From Marinobacter piscis (GTDB lineage: Bacteria > Pseudomonadota > Gammaproteobacteria > Pseudomonadales > Oleiphilaceae): a stretch of 64,000 nt of DNA. Within the stretch, counting starts at the first letter, position 1. The number at the start of each line of letters is the position of its first letter. Below, piece by piece: positions 52,905-61,563 of this stretch. The position numbers and the translations under genes were made by a program. The stretch covers positions 434,001 to 498,000 of the forward strand of contig NZ_VCGX01000001.1 of assembly GCF_007671655.1 (NCBI RefSeq). Reading direction: 5' to 3'. Under the pieces are notes generated by a model. The model ran no database searches, had not been told where the DNA came from, and worked only from the letters and a program-made list of their open reading frames with translations.

Positions 52905-54353
52905 TCAATCTGCTTGCAGCAACTGCCGATAGTGGCGCGCCTTCGGTGCCATTTGGAGTTTTTCAAACTCTTCGGCGAGCAACCGGCAGGCCTCCGTGGC
53001 CAGTACCGGGTCGCCAGCCCCTCGCAGCCGCTCAAAAGCCTTCTCTGCGGCTTTAAGGTCGTGCTGTTTCAAACTGGCAAACAGCACCCGATTATGATCT
53101 TCAGCTGCAAGCGGGTGGTGACTCTCACCTTCCCGCAGATATTCCTGCCAAACAGCTACCACTTGCTCCGGTTGTCGGCGGCTCAAGGCGTCGTTCATCC
53201 GTTCCCGGGTGCGGGAAAGGTATTCTGGCAAGTCCGGCCGAAGCTTGGCGAGGTGGTAAAGATGCTCCAGCAGGATGGGCCGGTCAGGGTATTGCTCACG
53301 CAGGGCCTCGAACTGCTGCCGGGCCAGGTTAAAGTTCATGCGCCCCAGGCTGTCCATCGCCTGTGCATAGCCGGCTGTAAAGTGTTCGTCCCGCTCGTCC
53401 TCCGCCGGCTCAAAAAACTCCTCGCGTACCTGCAGCCAGCTTTTACCCAGCAACCCGACCAGGCCGGCGCCCGCCAGAAGGCCTCCGGCGTGGGCCATAT
53501 ACGCCACACCTGTGGCGCCGGAAAACCAGTAATCGTAAATTTCCTTGCCTAACCACACGGGCAGTATCGCCAGTGCGGGCGCCCGGAAATAATTAAAATA
53601 CACCCCTAAAAAATAGAAGAAACGAATCTTCTGTAGCCCGTAGATGGCTACGTACATGCCCATCAGACCGGAGATCGAGCCAGAGGCACCCACCAGGGGC
53701 ACCGGGCTGCCCAGGGAAAAGGCGGTAAAAACAAGGCCGGACAAGGCGCCGCAGGCCAGATACGCCAGCAGATACCGCCCGGGCCCCAGCGCTTTTTCGA
53801 CCGTAAATCCAAGAAGAAACAGGAACACCAGGTTCCCTATAATATGTCCCCAGCCACCGTGCAGGAACTGATAGGTAATCAGCGAAGACAAAGACAGTTG
53901 CGCAGGAGTCAGGCCCAGCTTCTGGGCACTCATCTGCTGAATATAGGCTTCTTCAATGACTGTACGCTGCTCAAGCCAGTGTGTGCGCTCCGCCGGAGTC
54001 CAGATCACATCACTGTTCTGTTGCAGGTACTGGTAGAAATCCCGATCCATGAGCAGACTGGCCGACAACCAGAAAGCCTCACCTTCTTCCCTGAGTTTCT
54101 GGTACCGTCGCAGCTCGAAAACCCGCTCTTCTTCACCCTGAAAACGTATTTGCCGTTGCAGATAATCTTCGTAGGCGGGCCCTTCCATCCCGGGCAGGCC
54201 GGCGTCTACATAGAGCTCTACCGCCTGCTCCAGCTTGCGACTATCGCCACCCTGATAAAACAGAAAAACCAGGACACACGCGAGCATTAAGCCCAGAGTT
54301 ACCCAGGGCGGGCGCTTCCAGTTAACTGCGTTTTCTGCAGGAATGATCAGCAT
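52905..54353 (-). CDS. Rhomboid-family intramembrane serine protease with large extra domains
   Basis: 482 residues. One transmembrane helix (18-34) is followed by a soluble insert of about 115 residues rich in Glu/Gln/Arg. The rhomboid core begins near 155 (LITYQFLHGGWGHIIGNLVFLFLLG). Catalytic Ser224 is in GASGSISGLMG and His288 in YMAHAGGLLAG, so the dyad is intact. After the core, about 170 residues of TPR-like helices (LARQQFEALREQYPDRPILLEHLYHLAKL) probably face the cytoplasm. Substrate unknown. The size is well above minimal rhomboids. Confidence 0.88.
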   Translation of the reverse strand: MLIIPAENAVNWKRPPWVTLGLMLACVLVFLFYQGGDSRKLEQAVELYVDAGLPGMEGPAYEDYLQRQIRFQGEEERVFELRRYQKLREEGEAFWLSASLLMDRDFYQYLQQNSDVIWTPAERTHWLEQRTVIEEAYIQQMSAQKLGLTPAQLSLSSLITYQFLHGGWGHIIGNLVFLFLLGFTVEKALGPGRYLLAYLACGALSGLVFTAFSLGSPVPLVGASGSISGLMGMYVAIYGLQKIRFFYFLGVYFNYFRAPALAILPVWLGKEIYDYWFSGATGVAYMAHAGGLLAGAGLVGLLGKSWLQVREEFFEPAEDERDEHFTAGYAQAMDSLGRMNFNLARQQFEALREQYPDRPILLEHLYHLAKLRPDLPEYLSRTRERMNDALSRRQPEQVVAVWQEYLREGESHHPLAAEDHNRVLFASLKQHDLKAAEKAFERLRGAGDPVLATEACRLLAEEFEKLQMAPKARHYRQLLQAD

Positions 54354-54545
54354 TGGCTGTCACAATTCATCATAATCTGTCCCTGAAAAGCTGTTTTCTA
54401 CCACAGCAGTGTCCTGATTGCGCGCTTTAATGGTTTTCAGTGTGAATGGCCTGTCGACCATTCGCCAATTGCCGTTATTTCTGCCGCCATTAATAGTGAG
54501 CAGGGATAACAAGAAAATCAGAGAGCTGAATCAAGGATACTGTCA

Positions 54546-54986
54546 ATGACTGTACTTGTACTGGACAACCCGGAGTTACTTGCCAACGCTGCTGTGGTTC
54601 CCGGCTTTAATGCAGCAACCCTTGTGGCTGAAAGCAAGCGCCCCCAAAGATTGCGCTTTCATTTTGGTTTTAACAAACACATGCCAGATGCTTCAGATCA
54701 GGCAATTATCCGACAACATGCAGTTTACCTGAGACACAACCCAGGCATCAGCGTCCGTGTTCACGGTCATTCTGATAATTTTGGCGCTGAAGACTATAAC
54801 CGCTTCCTGTCACGGTTACGCACGAATGCGGTGGTGAGGTTACTGGTGTCAGAAGGGATTGCTGAATCACGCATTCTGGTGGCGGGATGGGGATCCTCCC
54901 GCCCTCTCGCTACACCGGAAGACCGGGCGGCGAACCGCCGCGTAGAGCTGGAGTATCTGACCGATGGCATGGCAGAAGCGCTCTGA
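54546..54986 (+). CDS. OmpA-domain protein without signal peptide
   Basis: 146 residues. The C-terminal 110 residues are a clear OmpA/MotB peptidoglycan-binding domain (VRVHGHSDNFGAEDYNRFLSRLR, DRAANRRVELEYL). The N-terminus (MTVLVLDNPELLANAAVVPGF) is not a normal signal peptide or lipobox. AAGGA precedes the ATG, so the start looks right. Either export is unusual, the protein is cytoplasmic, or the leader was lost. Confidence 0.8.
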   Translation: MTVLVLDNPELLANAAVVPGFNAATLVAESKRPQRLRFHFGFNKHMPDASDQAIIRQHAVYLRHNPGISVRVHGHSDNFGAEDYNRFLSRLRTNAVVRLLVSEGIAESRILVAGWGSSRPLATPEDRAANRRVELEYLTDGMAEAL

Positions 54987-55036
54987 AGCCAACAGCCCGG
55001 AGCCGGTACAATCGGCCCCGGGCCTTGCGAGTTATG

Positions 55037-55441
55037 CTATCCGCCGTACACCTTCCAGACATTCCCTAACAGCATCAGGGCGGCCGCCAGAATGGCCAGC
55101 CAGGTCAGCACAATACCTATGGCTCTTGCTTTATGGGCTCGACCCTGACCGTTAATCATGCCCCAGGCGTGAAGAATCCGACCCACTACCAGTGCCATTC
55201 CTGTCCAGTAGACATAACCGCTGGCTACGCCGTTAAGCTCAGCGATTCCCAGCATAATCAGTGCAAACGGTGCATATTCAACAAGGTTCCCGTGGGCACG
55301 GACCGCAGCCACGAAATCCGGATCATCGGTCACCCCCAGGTCCTTGTTGTATTTCAGCCGGAATTTTACTACATGGGCTGACAGCACCAGCAGAAGAATA
55401 CCGAGTACAGCCGCGAAAACACCGGTAACGGGCACGATCAT
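55037..55441 (-). CDS. MAPEG-family membrane protein
   Basis: 134 residues with four hydrophobic segments. RAHGNLVEYAPFALIMLGIAELNG and GRILHAWGMI are characteristic of MAPEG proteins (membrane glutathione/eicosanoid group). Bacterial members have glutathione transferase-like activity at best; function here is unassigned. It starts 2 bp after the GlsB-like gene on the same strand. Confidence 0.88.
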   Translation of the reverse strand: MIVPVTGVFAAVLGILLLVLSAHVVKFRLKYNKDLGVTDDPDFVAAVRAHGNLVEYAPFALIMLGIAELNGVASGYVYWTGMALVVGRILHAWGMINGQGRAHKARAIGIVLTWLAILAAALMLLGNVWKVYGG

Positions 55442-55443
55442 GC

Positions 55444-55686
55444 TCAGCTTTTCCTTATTTTGCTAACGATAGCCAGCAGTAACACCGCCCCCACAGTAGC
55501 GGTGACCAGTTCGCCAACGGCGCCCTGGGCCGCAAGACCCAGCAAGCGGAAAACAAAACCACCGAGAAAGGAACCCACAATACCAACGCCAACATTCACC
55601 AGCACGCCAAATCCGCGACCTTTCATAATCAGACCGGCAAGCCAGCCGGCCACACCACCAATAATAAGAAACAAAATCAGGTTCAT
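55444..55686 (-). CDS. GlsB/YeaQ/YmgE-family small membrane protein
   Basis: 80 residues, three transmembrane segments, Gly-rich: FLIIGGVAGWLAGLIMKGRGFG, VGVGIVGSFLGGFVFRLLGL and a final helix. This is the transglycosylase-associated (GlsB/YeaQ) family, often linked to envelope stress. CCAGGAGG precedes the ATG at 55686. It probably forms an operon with the MAPEG gene. Confidence 0.9.
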   Translation of the reverse strand: MNLILFLIIGGVAGWLAGLIMKGRGFGVLVNVGVGIVGSFLGGFVFRLLGLAAQGAVGELVTATVGAVLLLAIVSKIRKS

Positions 55687-55773
55687 CGTTTGTCCTCCTG
55701 GCTGGACGTTAATAAAGAGCTTGTGCAGCAAAGTTTCCAGACCTGCAAAGACTGCCCTGTTTTACCTGCTGCT

Positions 55774-55980
55774 TCAACCACAGAAGGGCGCCAGAGCATC
55801 AACGACATAAAAACGCTGAACAAACAAAACCAACAGCATCGCCATCCACAAACCTGCGCCCTCCATAAAACGCACGACTCGTTGTTTTCGGCGCGCGCGG
55901 AGCTCTCCTGTAAGGCGAGAGGCCGGACGCTGAAGCAATGACCGGGCACCGGACCTGGATACTATAGATAAAAACATCAT
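55774..55980 (-). CDS. Possible small hypothetical membrane protein
   Basis: A 68-residue frame with AAAGGA eight bases before the ATG, a basic N-terminal half (RPASRLTGELRARRKQRVVRF) and one hydrophobic helix (GLWMAMLLVLFVQRFYVV). It sits alone in the 487-bp gap (55687-56173) between the GlsB-like gene and a response regulator. No family recognised. The rest of the gap shows only a 9-bp inverted repeat (55982-55990 with 56018-56026). Confidence 0.35.
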   Translation of the reverse strand: MMFLSIVSRSGARSLLQRPASRLTGELRARRKQRVVRFMEGAGLWMAMLLVLFVQRFYVVDALAPFCG

Positions 55981-56173
55981 GGCAATGATCCTTTGACTGC
56001 ATGGATAAATCAGACCCGATCATTGCAACAACCCGAAAAGGCACTCCCATGGCAGAACCCGACAATCTGCAACCCAAAAGTGATGAATTATGACAACCCC
56101 GCAAGCCAACCTTGTTCTCAACGCCCGCCATGTTTAAATAGAGACTCATAATCCACGGATAATCGCCAGAAAG

Positions 56174-56875
56174 ATGAAGAAACACCTTGCCCTGATAGAG
56201 GACGAACCCGCCATCCGCGACAACTACCGCGACGCCTTCGAGCGCCGGGGCTACCGTATATCCGCTTATAGCGACCGCTCCTCTGCCTGGCAGGTGCTGC
56301 GCCAGAGCCTGCCCGACCTTGCCATTATCGACGTCGGTCTCGGCAATGAGCCCGAAGGCGGGTTTGCCCTGTGCCAGGACCTGCGCTCTCTGTCCGGAAC
56401 ACTGCCCATTATTTTCCTCACCGCCCGGGACAGTGATATTGACTCCGTGCACGGCCTGCGCCTGGGCGCTGACGACTATGTTACGAAAGACATGAGCATG
56501 GAACACCTGCAGGCGCGGGTCACCGCCTTACTGCGCCGTGCCGATGCCTGGGCAGAAGCCCTGAAAAAACCCGAGGAAGTGGTCAACCGCGGCCGTCTCA
56601 GCCTCAACGTGGACCGCATGACCATCACCTGGGACCAAATTCCTTTAGATCTCACGGTAACGGAGTTCTGGATGCTGCACTCACTCGTACAGCATCCCGG
56701 TCACGTGCGCAGCCGCGAACAACTGATGGACGCCGCCAACACCGTGCTTGATGACAACACCGTAACCTCCCACATCAAGCGCATCCGCAGCAAATTTCTG
56801 CAGATTGATAGCGCCTTCAACGGTATTCAGACAGCCTACGGTATGGGCTACCGCTGGAATGCCCGTGAGAGCTGA
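56174..56875 (+). CDS. Response regulator of the proteobacterial dedicated sortase type (PdsR-like)
   Basis: 233 residues: a receiver (LIEDEPAIRDNYRDAF, LAIIDVGLGNEPEGG, FLTARDSDID) and an OmpR/PhoB winged helix (LTVTEFWMLHSLVQHPGHVRSREQLM, SHIKRIRSKFLQID). The RDSDIDSVHGLRLGADDYVTKD stretch and the VG-L-GNE insertion after the Asp fit the regulator family paired with marine sortase systems. Note that the usual Lys-Pro of the receiver reads Lys-Asp (TKDMS), typical of this group. Its kinase follows after 3 bp. No sortase or LPXTG target is within the window. Confidence 0.85.
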   Translation: MKKHLALIEDEPAIRDNYRDAFERRGYRISAYSDRSSAWQVLRQSLPDLAIIDVGLGNEPEGGFALCQDLRSLSGTLPIIFLTARDSDIDSVHGLRLGADDYVTKDMSMEHLQARVTALLRRADAWAEALKKPEEVVNRGRLSLNVDRMTITWDQIPLDLTVTEFWMLHSLVQHPGHVRSREQLMDAANTVLDDNTVTSHIKRIRSKFLQIDSAFNGIQTAYGMGYRWNARES

Positions 56876-56878
56876 TCC

Positions 56879-58927
56879 GTGACCCTCAAACGCCAGCTCT
56901 TTGTTGCCAGCCTGCTAATGCTGCTGATCCCCTGGGCAGGCCTGCAGTTTGTGCTGGAGCTGGACCAGGCGCTGCGGCAACAGGCGCTGCAACAACTGGA
57001 GGACCAGGCAAGCCAGCTGGCACAAACCGCCGGCGACCGGGTTCCGGGAATGCCGGTGATTACACCGCAAACACCCGCCATTTACGTGGAAAAACTCAAC
57101 AGCCCTATCAACCTTGATGGCTACGGTGATGACTGGCCCGGCTATGATGAAGGCGAGCAGTTCCAGCCCTGGCAAACCGCCACCCCGCCAGACGGGCCCC
57201 CTGCAAATACCACACAACCCGTCCTGCGCTGGCAGGCTGCCAGTGACCAGCGCCACCTGTACCTGCTGATACGCATCAGTAACCGCCAGCCTGTTTTCTT
57301 CAATCCGGGTGCGCCCAAACAAAACCATGACAGACTTCGGCTCTGGCTGGAGCCGGCAGAAAACGACCTGACCCCTGAAAACCAACCCGCCTCCTGGCTG
57401 ATCCGCACCCCGGCTCCCGGCCGGGTATATGGCATTACAACCACAGAACAAACGCCTGATTACAGGGTGAATGGCTACTGGCACAGTGTCGGCAACGGCT
57501 GGCAGCTTGAACTGAAACTGCCCAGGCCAGCCCCCGGCAGCCGTCTGGGCTTTGCGGCCCGGTGGCAGGGCAGTCAGGACATTGAACACACGTCAACAGC
57601 AACAAACCCATTACCGGTTCTGGCCGAGCGCAACCCTGAACTCGAACGCGCACTGATGTCCGGAATGAACAAAGGCCAGGTGGTCCGGCTGATTGAATCA
57701 GGAGGGTGGGTGGTGGCGCAGCAATCCACACCTTCCCGGCAGGAGCGCCCGGATTTCGAGACACTCAGTTACCTGGACATTGCCGAACACATCGGCCTCA
57801 ACGCACTGCGCGCGCTGGTACAGTTCTATCAGCCAACACCTGCAACCCTGGCTGCCAATACCCATCAGCTCACCATGGACTCATTGCCTGGAAAAGGGCT
57901 GGTGCGACATGACGATGACAGTATCTGGCTCATGACCACCCATCCGGTATTCGGTGGCCGGACACTGATGCTTGAACAATCCCTGGACCAGCTGCTGACT
58001 CTCTCCGGCTCCGCCCTGGGCTCCGTTATCGCCCGCAGCACCTTTATCATCATTGGCCTGACTCTGGTGTTGCTGGGTTATGCCAGCTGGCTCTCCTGGC
58101 GAATCACACGCCTGCAACGTGCTGTCAGCGCCAGTATCGATCAGGATGGCCGGATTATTGATACTCTGCCGGCCTCCAACGCCAGGGATGAACTTGGTCA
58201 GCTGCAGAATCATTTTGCCCGGATGGCCCATCGGCTTCACGGCTACAACCGTTATCTGGAAAGTTTTTCACGGCGTCTGTCCCATGAACTCAAAACACCT
58301 GTAGCCATCGTACGCTCTTCTCTGGAAAACCTTTCCCACAGCGACACTCAAGAGGAGCGCTCGCAGTATATCGGGCGCGCTGCTGCAGCCACCGAACGCC
58401 TGCGGCAAATCCTCAATGGCATGAGTGAAGCCACCCGCCTGGAGCAGAGTTTTGACCACGCGGACAAAGAAGTATTCGATCTGGCAGAGGTTATCACTCA
58501 GGCGACGGCAGCCTACCAGGCCCTGGACCAACAGCATCAGCTCAGCTACACAGGCCCGGAATCCGGCATCAGCCTCACCGGCTCTCCGGAGCTGGTGGTA
58601 CAGATGCTTGATAAGCTGGTGGATAATGCCCGGGATTTTACGCCACCAAATGGCCAGATCCGGATTGGCCTTGAACAAACCGGCCACGACATCTGCCTGT
58701 CCGTTTTCAACGAAGGCCCGCCACTGCCAGACAGCCCGGGCACCAGCATTTTCAACCCGTTCGTGTCCGTCAGAGAAGGCCGGGAAGAGGGTCATCTCGG
58801 GCAGGGGTTGCTCATTGTCCGGCTAATCGCTGATTTTCATGAAGGCCGTGTAGAAGCAACCAGTGAAAATTATAACGGTATGAGCGGCGTCCATTTCCGG
58901 ATTACCCTTCCGGCCACCCGGGGTTAA
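56879..58927 (+). CDS. Sensor histidine kinase of the dedicated sortase type, with CBM9-like sensor
   Basis: 682 residues, GTG start. Signal-anchor helix at 5-22, then about 370 periplasmic residues that begin with a CBM9-like fold signature (SPINLDGYGDDWPGYDEG and beta-rich sequence after it). A second helix (about 382-402) and HAMP-like linker lead to HisKA (RRLSHELKTPVAIVRSSLENL) and HATPase (MLDKLVDNARDFTPP, EEGHLGQGLLIVRLI). This long carbohydrate-binding-like sensor is typical of kinases in marine sortase loci. Its stop overlaps the convergent DUF815 gene by 4 nt. Confidence 0.87.
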   Translation: MTLKRQLFVASLLMLLIPWAGLQFVLELDQALRQQALQQLEDQASQLAQTAGDRVPGMPVITPQTPAIYVEKLNSPINLDGYGDDWPGYDEGEQFQPWQTATPPDGPPANTTQPVLRWQAASDQRHLYLLIRISNRQPVFFNPGAPKQNHDRLRLWLEPAENDLTPENQPASWLIRTPAPGRVYGITTTEQTPDYRVNGYWHSVGNGWQLELKLPRPAPGSRLGFAARWQGSQDIEHTSTATNPLPVLAERNPELERALMSGMNKGQVVRLIESGGWVVAQQSTPSRQERPDFETLSYLDIAEHIGLNALRALVQFYQPTPATLAANTHQLTMDSLPGKGLVRHDDDSIWLMTTHPVFGGRTLMLEQSLDQLLTLSGSALGSVIARSTFIIIGLTLVLLGYASWLSWRITRLQRAVSASIDQDGRIIDTLPASNARDELGQLQNHFARMAHRLHGYNRYLESFSRRLSHELKTPVAIVRSSLENLSHSDTQEERSQYIGRAAAATERLRQILNGMSEATRLEQSFDHADKEVFDLAEVITQATAAYQALDQQHQLSYTGPESGISLTGSPELVVQMLDKLVDNARDFTPPNGQIRIGLEQTGHDICLSVFNEGPPLPDSPGTSIFNPFVSVREGREEGHLGQGLLIVRLIADFHEGRVEATSENYNGMSGVHFRITLPATRG

Positions 58928-59712
58928 TTGCTGAACAGCTCCGGATCTCCGGCAAACTGACGGTAAAACTGTTGTGCTGTGCGGCCATTGCGCACGCCTT
59001 TGGAGGTGGCAAACCGGATTGCCGCAAGGTGCAGACGTTCGCGATCAGATACATCCGGAAAAAGCGCATCCACAGCCTGCAGATACACCTCCTGAGGAAA
59101 CGCATAGAAGGATAACTGCAAGCCAAAACGGTCAGCCAGCGACACCTGTTCTTCTATTGCCTCGGCGGGGTGCACCTCTCCATTCTGCGAGGTGCTTTGC
59201 AGGTTGTCCGACATGAATTCCGGCATCAGATGACGCCGGTTAGAGGTGGCATAAACGCGAACATTGTCGGGTGGCAACTCCAGTGACCCTTCAAGTACAC
59301 TTTTCAGCGCCTTGTAACCCGACTCGCCCACATCGAACGACAGGTCATCACAGAAGATGATGAAACGGAACGGCAGATCGCAGATATCGTCAACAATCTC
59401 CGGCAGATTGACCAGATCGTCCTTATCTACCTGGATCATTCGCAGCCCCTGCTCTTTGTACCGGTTCAGCAGCGCCTTGATCAGCGATGATTTTCCCGTT
59501 CCTCTGGCACCCCAAAGCAGCGCATTATTTGATGGCTGCCCTGCCAGAAAGCGTTCGGTATTACGTGCCAGCGCCTGTTGCTGGCGTTCAATGCCTGTCA
59601 GAGAGCCCCACTGAACCGGGTCCAGCCGCCGTATGGCACGCAAGCCGGCACGATGGCGCCGCCAGACCGCGGCGGGTGTTGAAGACCAGTCAAACGGTTC
59701 GTTTCCAGACAT
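58924..59712 (-). CDS. DUF815-family AAA ATPase
   Basis: 262 residues. LLWGARGTGKSSLIKALL is the P-loop, FIIFCDDLSFD the Walker B, and VRVYATSNRRHLMPEFMSDN the sensor region. This matches DUF815, a MoxR/AAA-like ATPase family of uncertain role widespread in proteobacteria. It converges on the sensor kinase with overlapping ends and appears to be monocistronic. Confidence 0.9.
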   Translation of the reverse strand: MSGNEPFDWSSTPAAVWRRHRAGLRAIRRLDPVQWGSLTGIERQQQALARNTERFLAGQPSNNALLWGARGTGKSSLIKALLNRYKEQGLRMIQVDKDDLVNLPEIVDDICDLPFRFIIFCDDLSFDVGESGYKALKSVLEGSLELPPDNVRVYATSNRRHLMPEFMSDNLQSTSQNGEVHPAEAIEEQVSLADRFGLQLSFYAFPQEVYLQAVDALFPDVSDRERLHLAAIRFATSKGVRNGRTAQQFYRQFAGDPELFSN

Positions 59713-59829
59713 ACATTCTCTTCCTGTTTTTACACAATTGCATACAAGCCCGCACCAGCGGCCCGGTATCAGTATATCTGTACAGGCTAAGAGCGTGCTA
59801 TCCGGAAGGCGATAAAGCGGAGCAGAGAC

Positions 59830-59863
59830 AAAAAACGGTGTGAAGGCAAAGCCGACACACCGT
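59830..59863 (-). terminator. Intrinsic terminator of the outer-membrane barrel gene
   Basis: On the minus strand ACGGTGTG and CACACCGT pair across a 13-nt loop and are followed by TTTTTTG, 27 bp after the barrel gene's stop. Confidence 0.75.
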
Positions 59864-59889
59864 CAGGGTGGGGGTCACACCACTACAAA

Positions 59890-60468
59890 TCAGAACTGGA
59901 ACTTGAGACCCACCTGGGCCGTATCAAAGTCGGGACCGTCGTTGTTTAGCTGGCCATTAAAGTCATCTTCATCAACATCTACGTTGTAGCGGTTATATTC
60001 CAGGAACGTAGTCAGGTGCTCCGTAATGCGGAAGTCGACACCTGCACCGACAACGGGGCTGACTTCATCGTAGGTTTCGCTCTCATCAAACGCGTCTACA
60101 TCAAGCGCGGCAGCAAAGGCGCCGGCCTTGGCATAGACACCAAAGCTATCGGTTACCGGCAAACGGCCGATGGCAACCAGGGAGCCACCTTTGAGCTTGC
60201 CGTCAACATCGTCTTTACCAAAGTTACCGAAATCGACGTAACCCGCTTCCAGAGCAAAGAACTGGTTGAACTGGTAACCAAGCCCCGCGCCAAACAGATC
60301 ATTGGAGTCATCAAAATCGCCATTATGGGACTTATAACCACCGTAACTACCCTTGATATACGGGCCGGAGGTGTCGCGATCAGATGAGCTCTGTGCAACA
60401 GCGACCGGAGCTGCAAATACACTGGCAGTCAAAACAGTGGCGCATGCAATACGAGCTTTAGAGTTCAT
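59890..60468 (-). CDS. Outer-membrane beta-barrel protein (OmpA-like barrel)
   Basis: 192 residues. A signal peptide (to Ala-Val-Ala-Gln, about residue 25) is followed by an eight-strand barrel pattern (GPYIKGSYGGYKSHNG, LEAGYVDFGNFG, VYAKAGAFAA) ending with aromatic FQF, the Bam recognition signature. It belongs to the PF13505-type barrel family. AGGAAG precedes the ATG at 60468; the frame to 60540 is not signal-like. Two tandem inverted repeats lie upstream (60527-60559). Confidence 0.88.
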   Translation of the reverse strand: MNSKARIACATVLTASVFAAPVAVAQSSSDRDTSGPYIKGSYGGYKSHNGDFDDSNDLFGAGLGYQFNQFFALEAGYVDFGNFGKDDVDGKLKGGSLVAIGRLPVTDSFGVYAKAGAFAAALDVDAFDESETYDEVSPVVGAGVDFRITEHLTTFLEYNRYNVDVDEDDFNGQLNNDGPDFDTAQVGLKFQF

Positions 60469-60526
60469 ATGCGTCTTCCTCATCAGTTGAGAAGTCCATT
60501 CATTAAGGCGTTCTCCGGGCACTGAT

Positions 60527-60559
60527 GAACACATGTTCAATGTCCCGGAACACGTGTTT
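60527..60559. promoter_or_regulatory. Tandem inverted repeats upstream of the barrel gene
   Basis: GAACA-CA-TGTTC at 60527-60538 and GAACA-CG-TGTTT at 60548-60559 share the same pentamer arms and 2-bp spacer. Their centres are 21 bp apart, two helical turns, as for two dimers bound on one DNA face. The protein that would bind is not known. Confidence 0.45.
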
Positions 60560-60622
60560 TCACTCTAAAGCCTTTGTCCGGAAATTTGGGTTACATCCGG
60601 ACTAAAATATTTTCATGTTTTA

Positions 60623-61117
60623 TTAATTTTCAGGGGCGGGAGGTTCATCTGACTCGCCGGGGTCCGGTGTTCCAGTGCCTGCTGACTGGCGCATCAGTGT
60701 CATACCACCCTGCATCAACAGGTTTTTTAACCTGGGATCTTTTTGCTCTGCCACCCCAACAGCAAACGCCAATGCCGCCGCTTCCAGTGGGTTGCGGGTA
60801 ATCAGTGAGCGCAATACGTCAACAGGCGATGAGGAGCCGGTGCCCGACTGACGATCCTCGGAATTGCGCAGGGTTCTGGCGGGGCGGGTCATGCGATAGA
60901 AGAAAAAAGCCAACAGACACAGGCAGGCAAGCCCTACGATGGCCAGTGCGCCCGGCTTGCCCACCAAAGGGGCAAGAGCCAGGGCGGCGGCATTGACCAA
61001 CAGATAAAAGCCTGTGATCAACAACGCTGTTAAAAGCACCAAACCCAAAACCACCGCGATAATCGCAGCGACAGCCTTGCGAATGGCACTCTGGATGGCT
61101 GCAGAATCAGGCAACAT
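60623..61117 (-). CDS. YqjE/holin-like membrane protein
   Basis: 164 residues. Two hydrophobic helices (about 13-43 and 48-68) near the N-terminus, then a polar tail ending in a Pro/Glu-rich stretch (PDPGESDEPPAPEN). Phage-holin-III/YqjE-like by topology and by following a DUF883 gene, as in E. coli yqjD-yqjE. The two genes share a TGATG overlap. Function unclear, perhaps envelope or stationary-phase related. Confidence 0.72.
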   Translation of the reverse strand: MLPDSAAIQSAIRKAVAAIIAVVLGLVLLTALLITGFYLLVNAAALALAPLVGKPGALAIVGLACLCLLAFFFYRMTRPARTLRNSEDRQSGTGSSSPVDVLRSLITRNPLEAAALAFAVGVAEQKDPRLKNLLMQGGMTLMRQSAGTGTPDPGESDEPPAPEN

Positions 61118-61440
61118 CAGCGATCAAGCATTTTGCCTACAACAATACCTGCGAGGAACATAAGAATAATACTGAGAAACGGCCGCTCCTCAATCTTGTG
61201 TTCCACGCTTTCGACACCTTGTGAGCCGGCTTCTGTAGCACGCGCCAGAGCCGCATCACCCCGCTTGCGGAGCTGATCCAGCACTGCACGGGTCTCCCGG
61301 CTGATCTCATCCTTCAGGTGATTAGCACTGGATTTCTGGCTGTCAGTTACAGTTTTGGTCAGTGATGCCAGGTCTTCGCGCAGAAGCTGAAGATCCTCTT
61401 TAACTCGAGCATAATCATCGTTTGCTGTTTGTTTTTCCAT
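61117..61440 (-). CDS. DUF883 (YqjD/ElaB-like) membrane-anchored protein
   Basis: 107 residues: a long amphipathic helical region (RVKEDLQLLREDLASLTKTVTDSQ) and one C-terminal transmembrane helix (FLSIILMFLAGIVVGKML), the YqjD/ElaB pattern. E. coli YqjD binds stationary-phase ribosomes at the membrane; that role here is by homology only. CAGGAGA precedes the ATG. Confidence 0.85.
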   Translation of the reverse strand: MEKQTANDDYARVKEDLQLLREDLASLTKTVTDSQKSSANHLKDEISRETRAVLDQLRKRGDAALARATEAGSQGVESVEHKIEERPFLSIILMFLAGIVVGKMLDR

Positions 61441-61563
61441 GAGCTATCTCCTGTTTGGTTCCAGACTCTCTTGGTAACGGCGCCGAAAATGCACCGCTCA
61501 AAAACACTCTAGCACAGGACTCGACAATCGTAACTGTACATTCAACCCGCAGACAACCAGACG

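Noticed and set aside
55982..56026. Operator upstream of the PdsR-like regulator
   Set aside because: GCAATGATC and GATCATTGC are an exact 9-bp inverted repeat, but the 27-bp spacer and the distance of about 150 bp from the start make function uncertain.
55799..56506. 235-residue minus-strand frame next to the response regulator
   Set aside because: Mostly antisense to the response regulator coding region and without recognisable domains.
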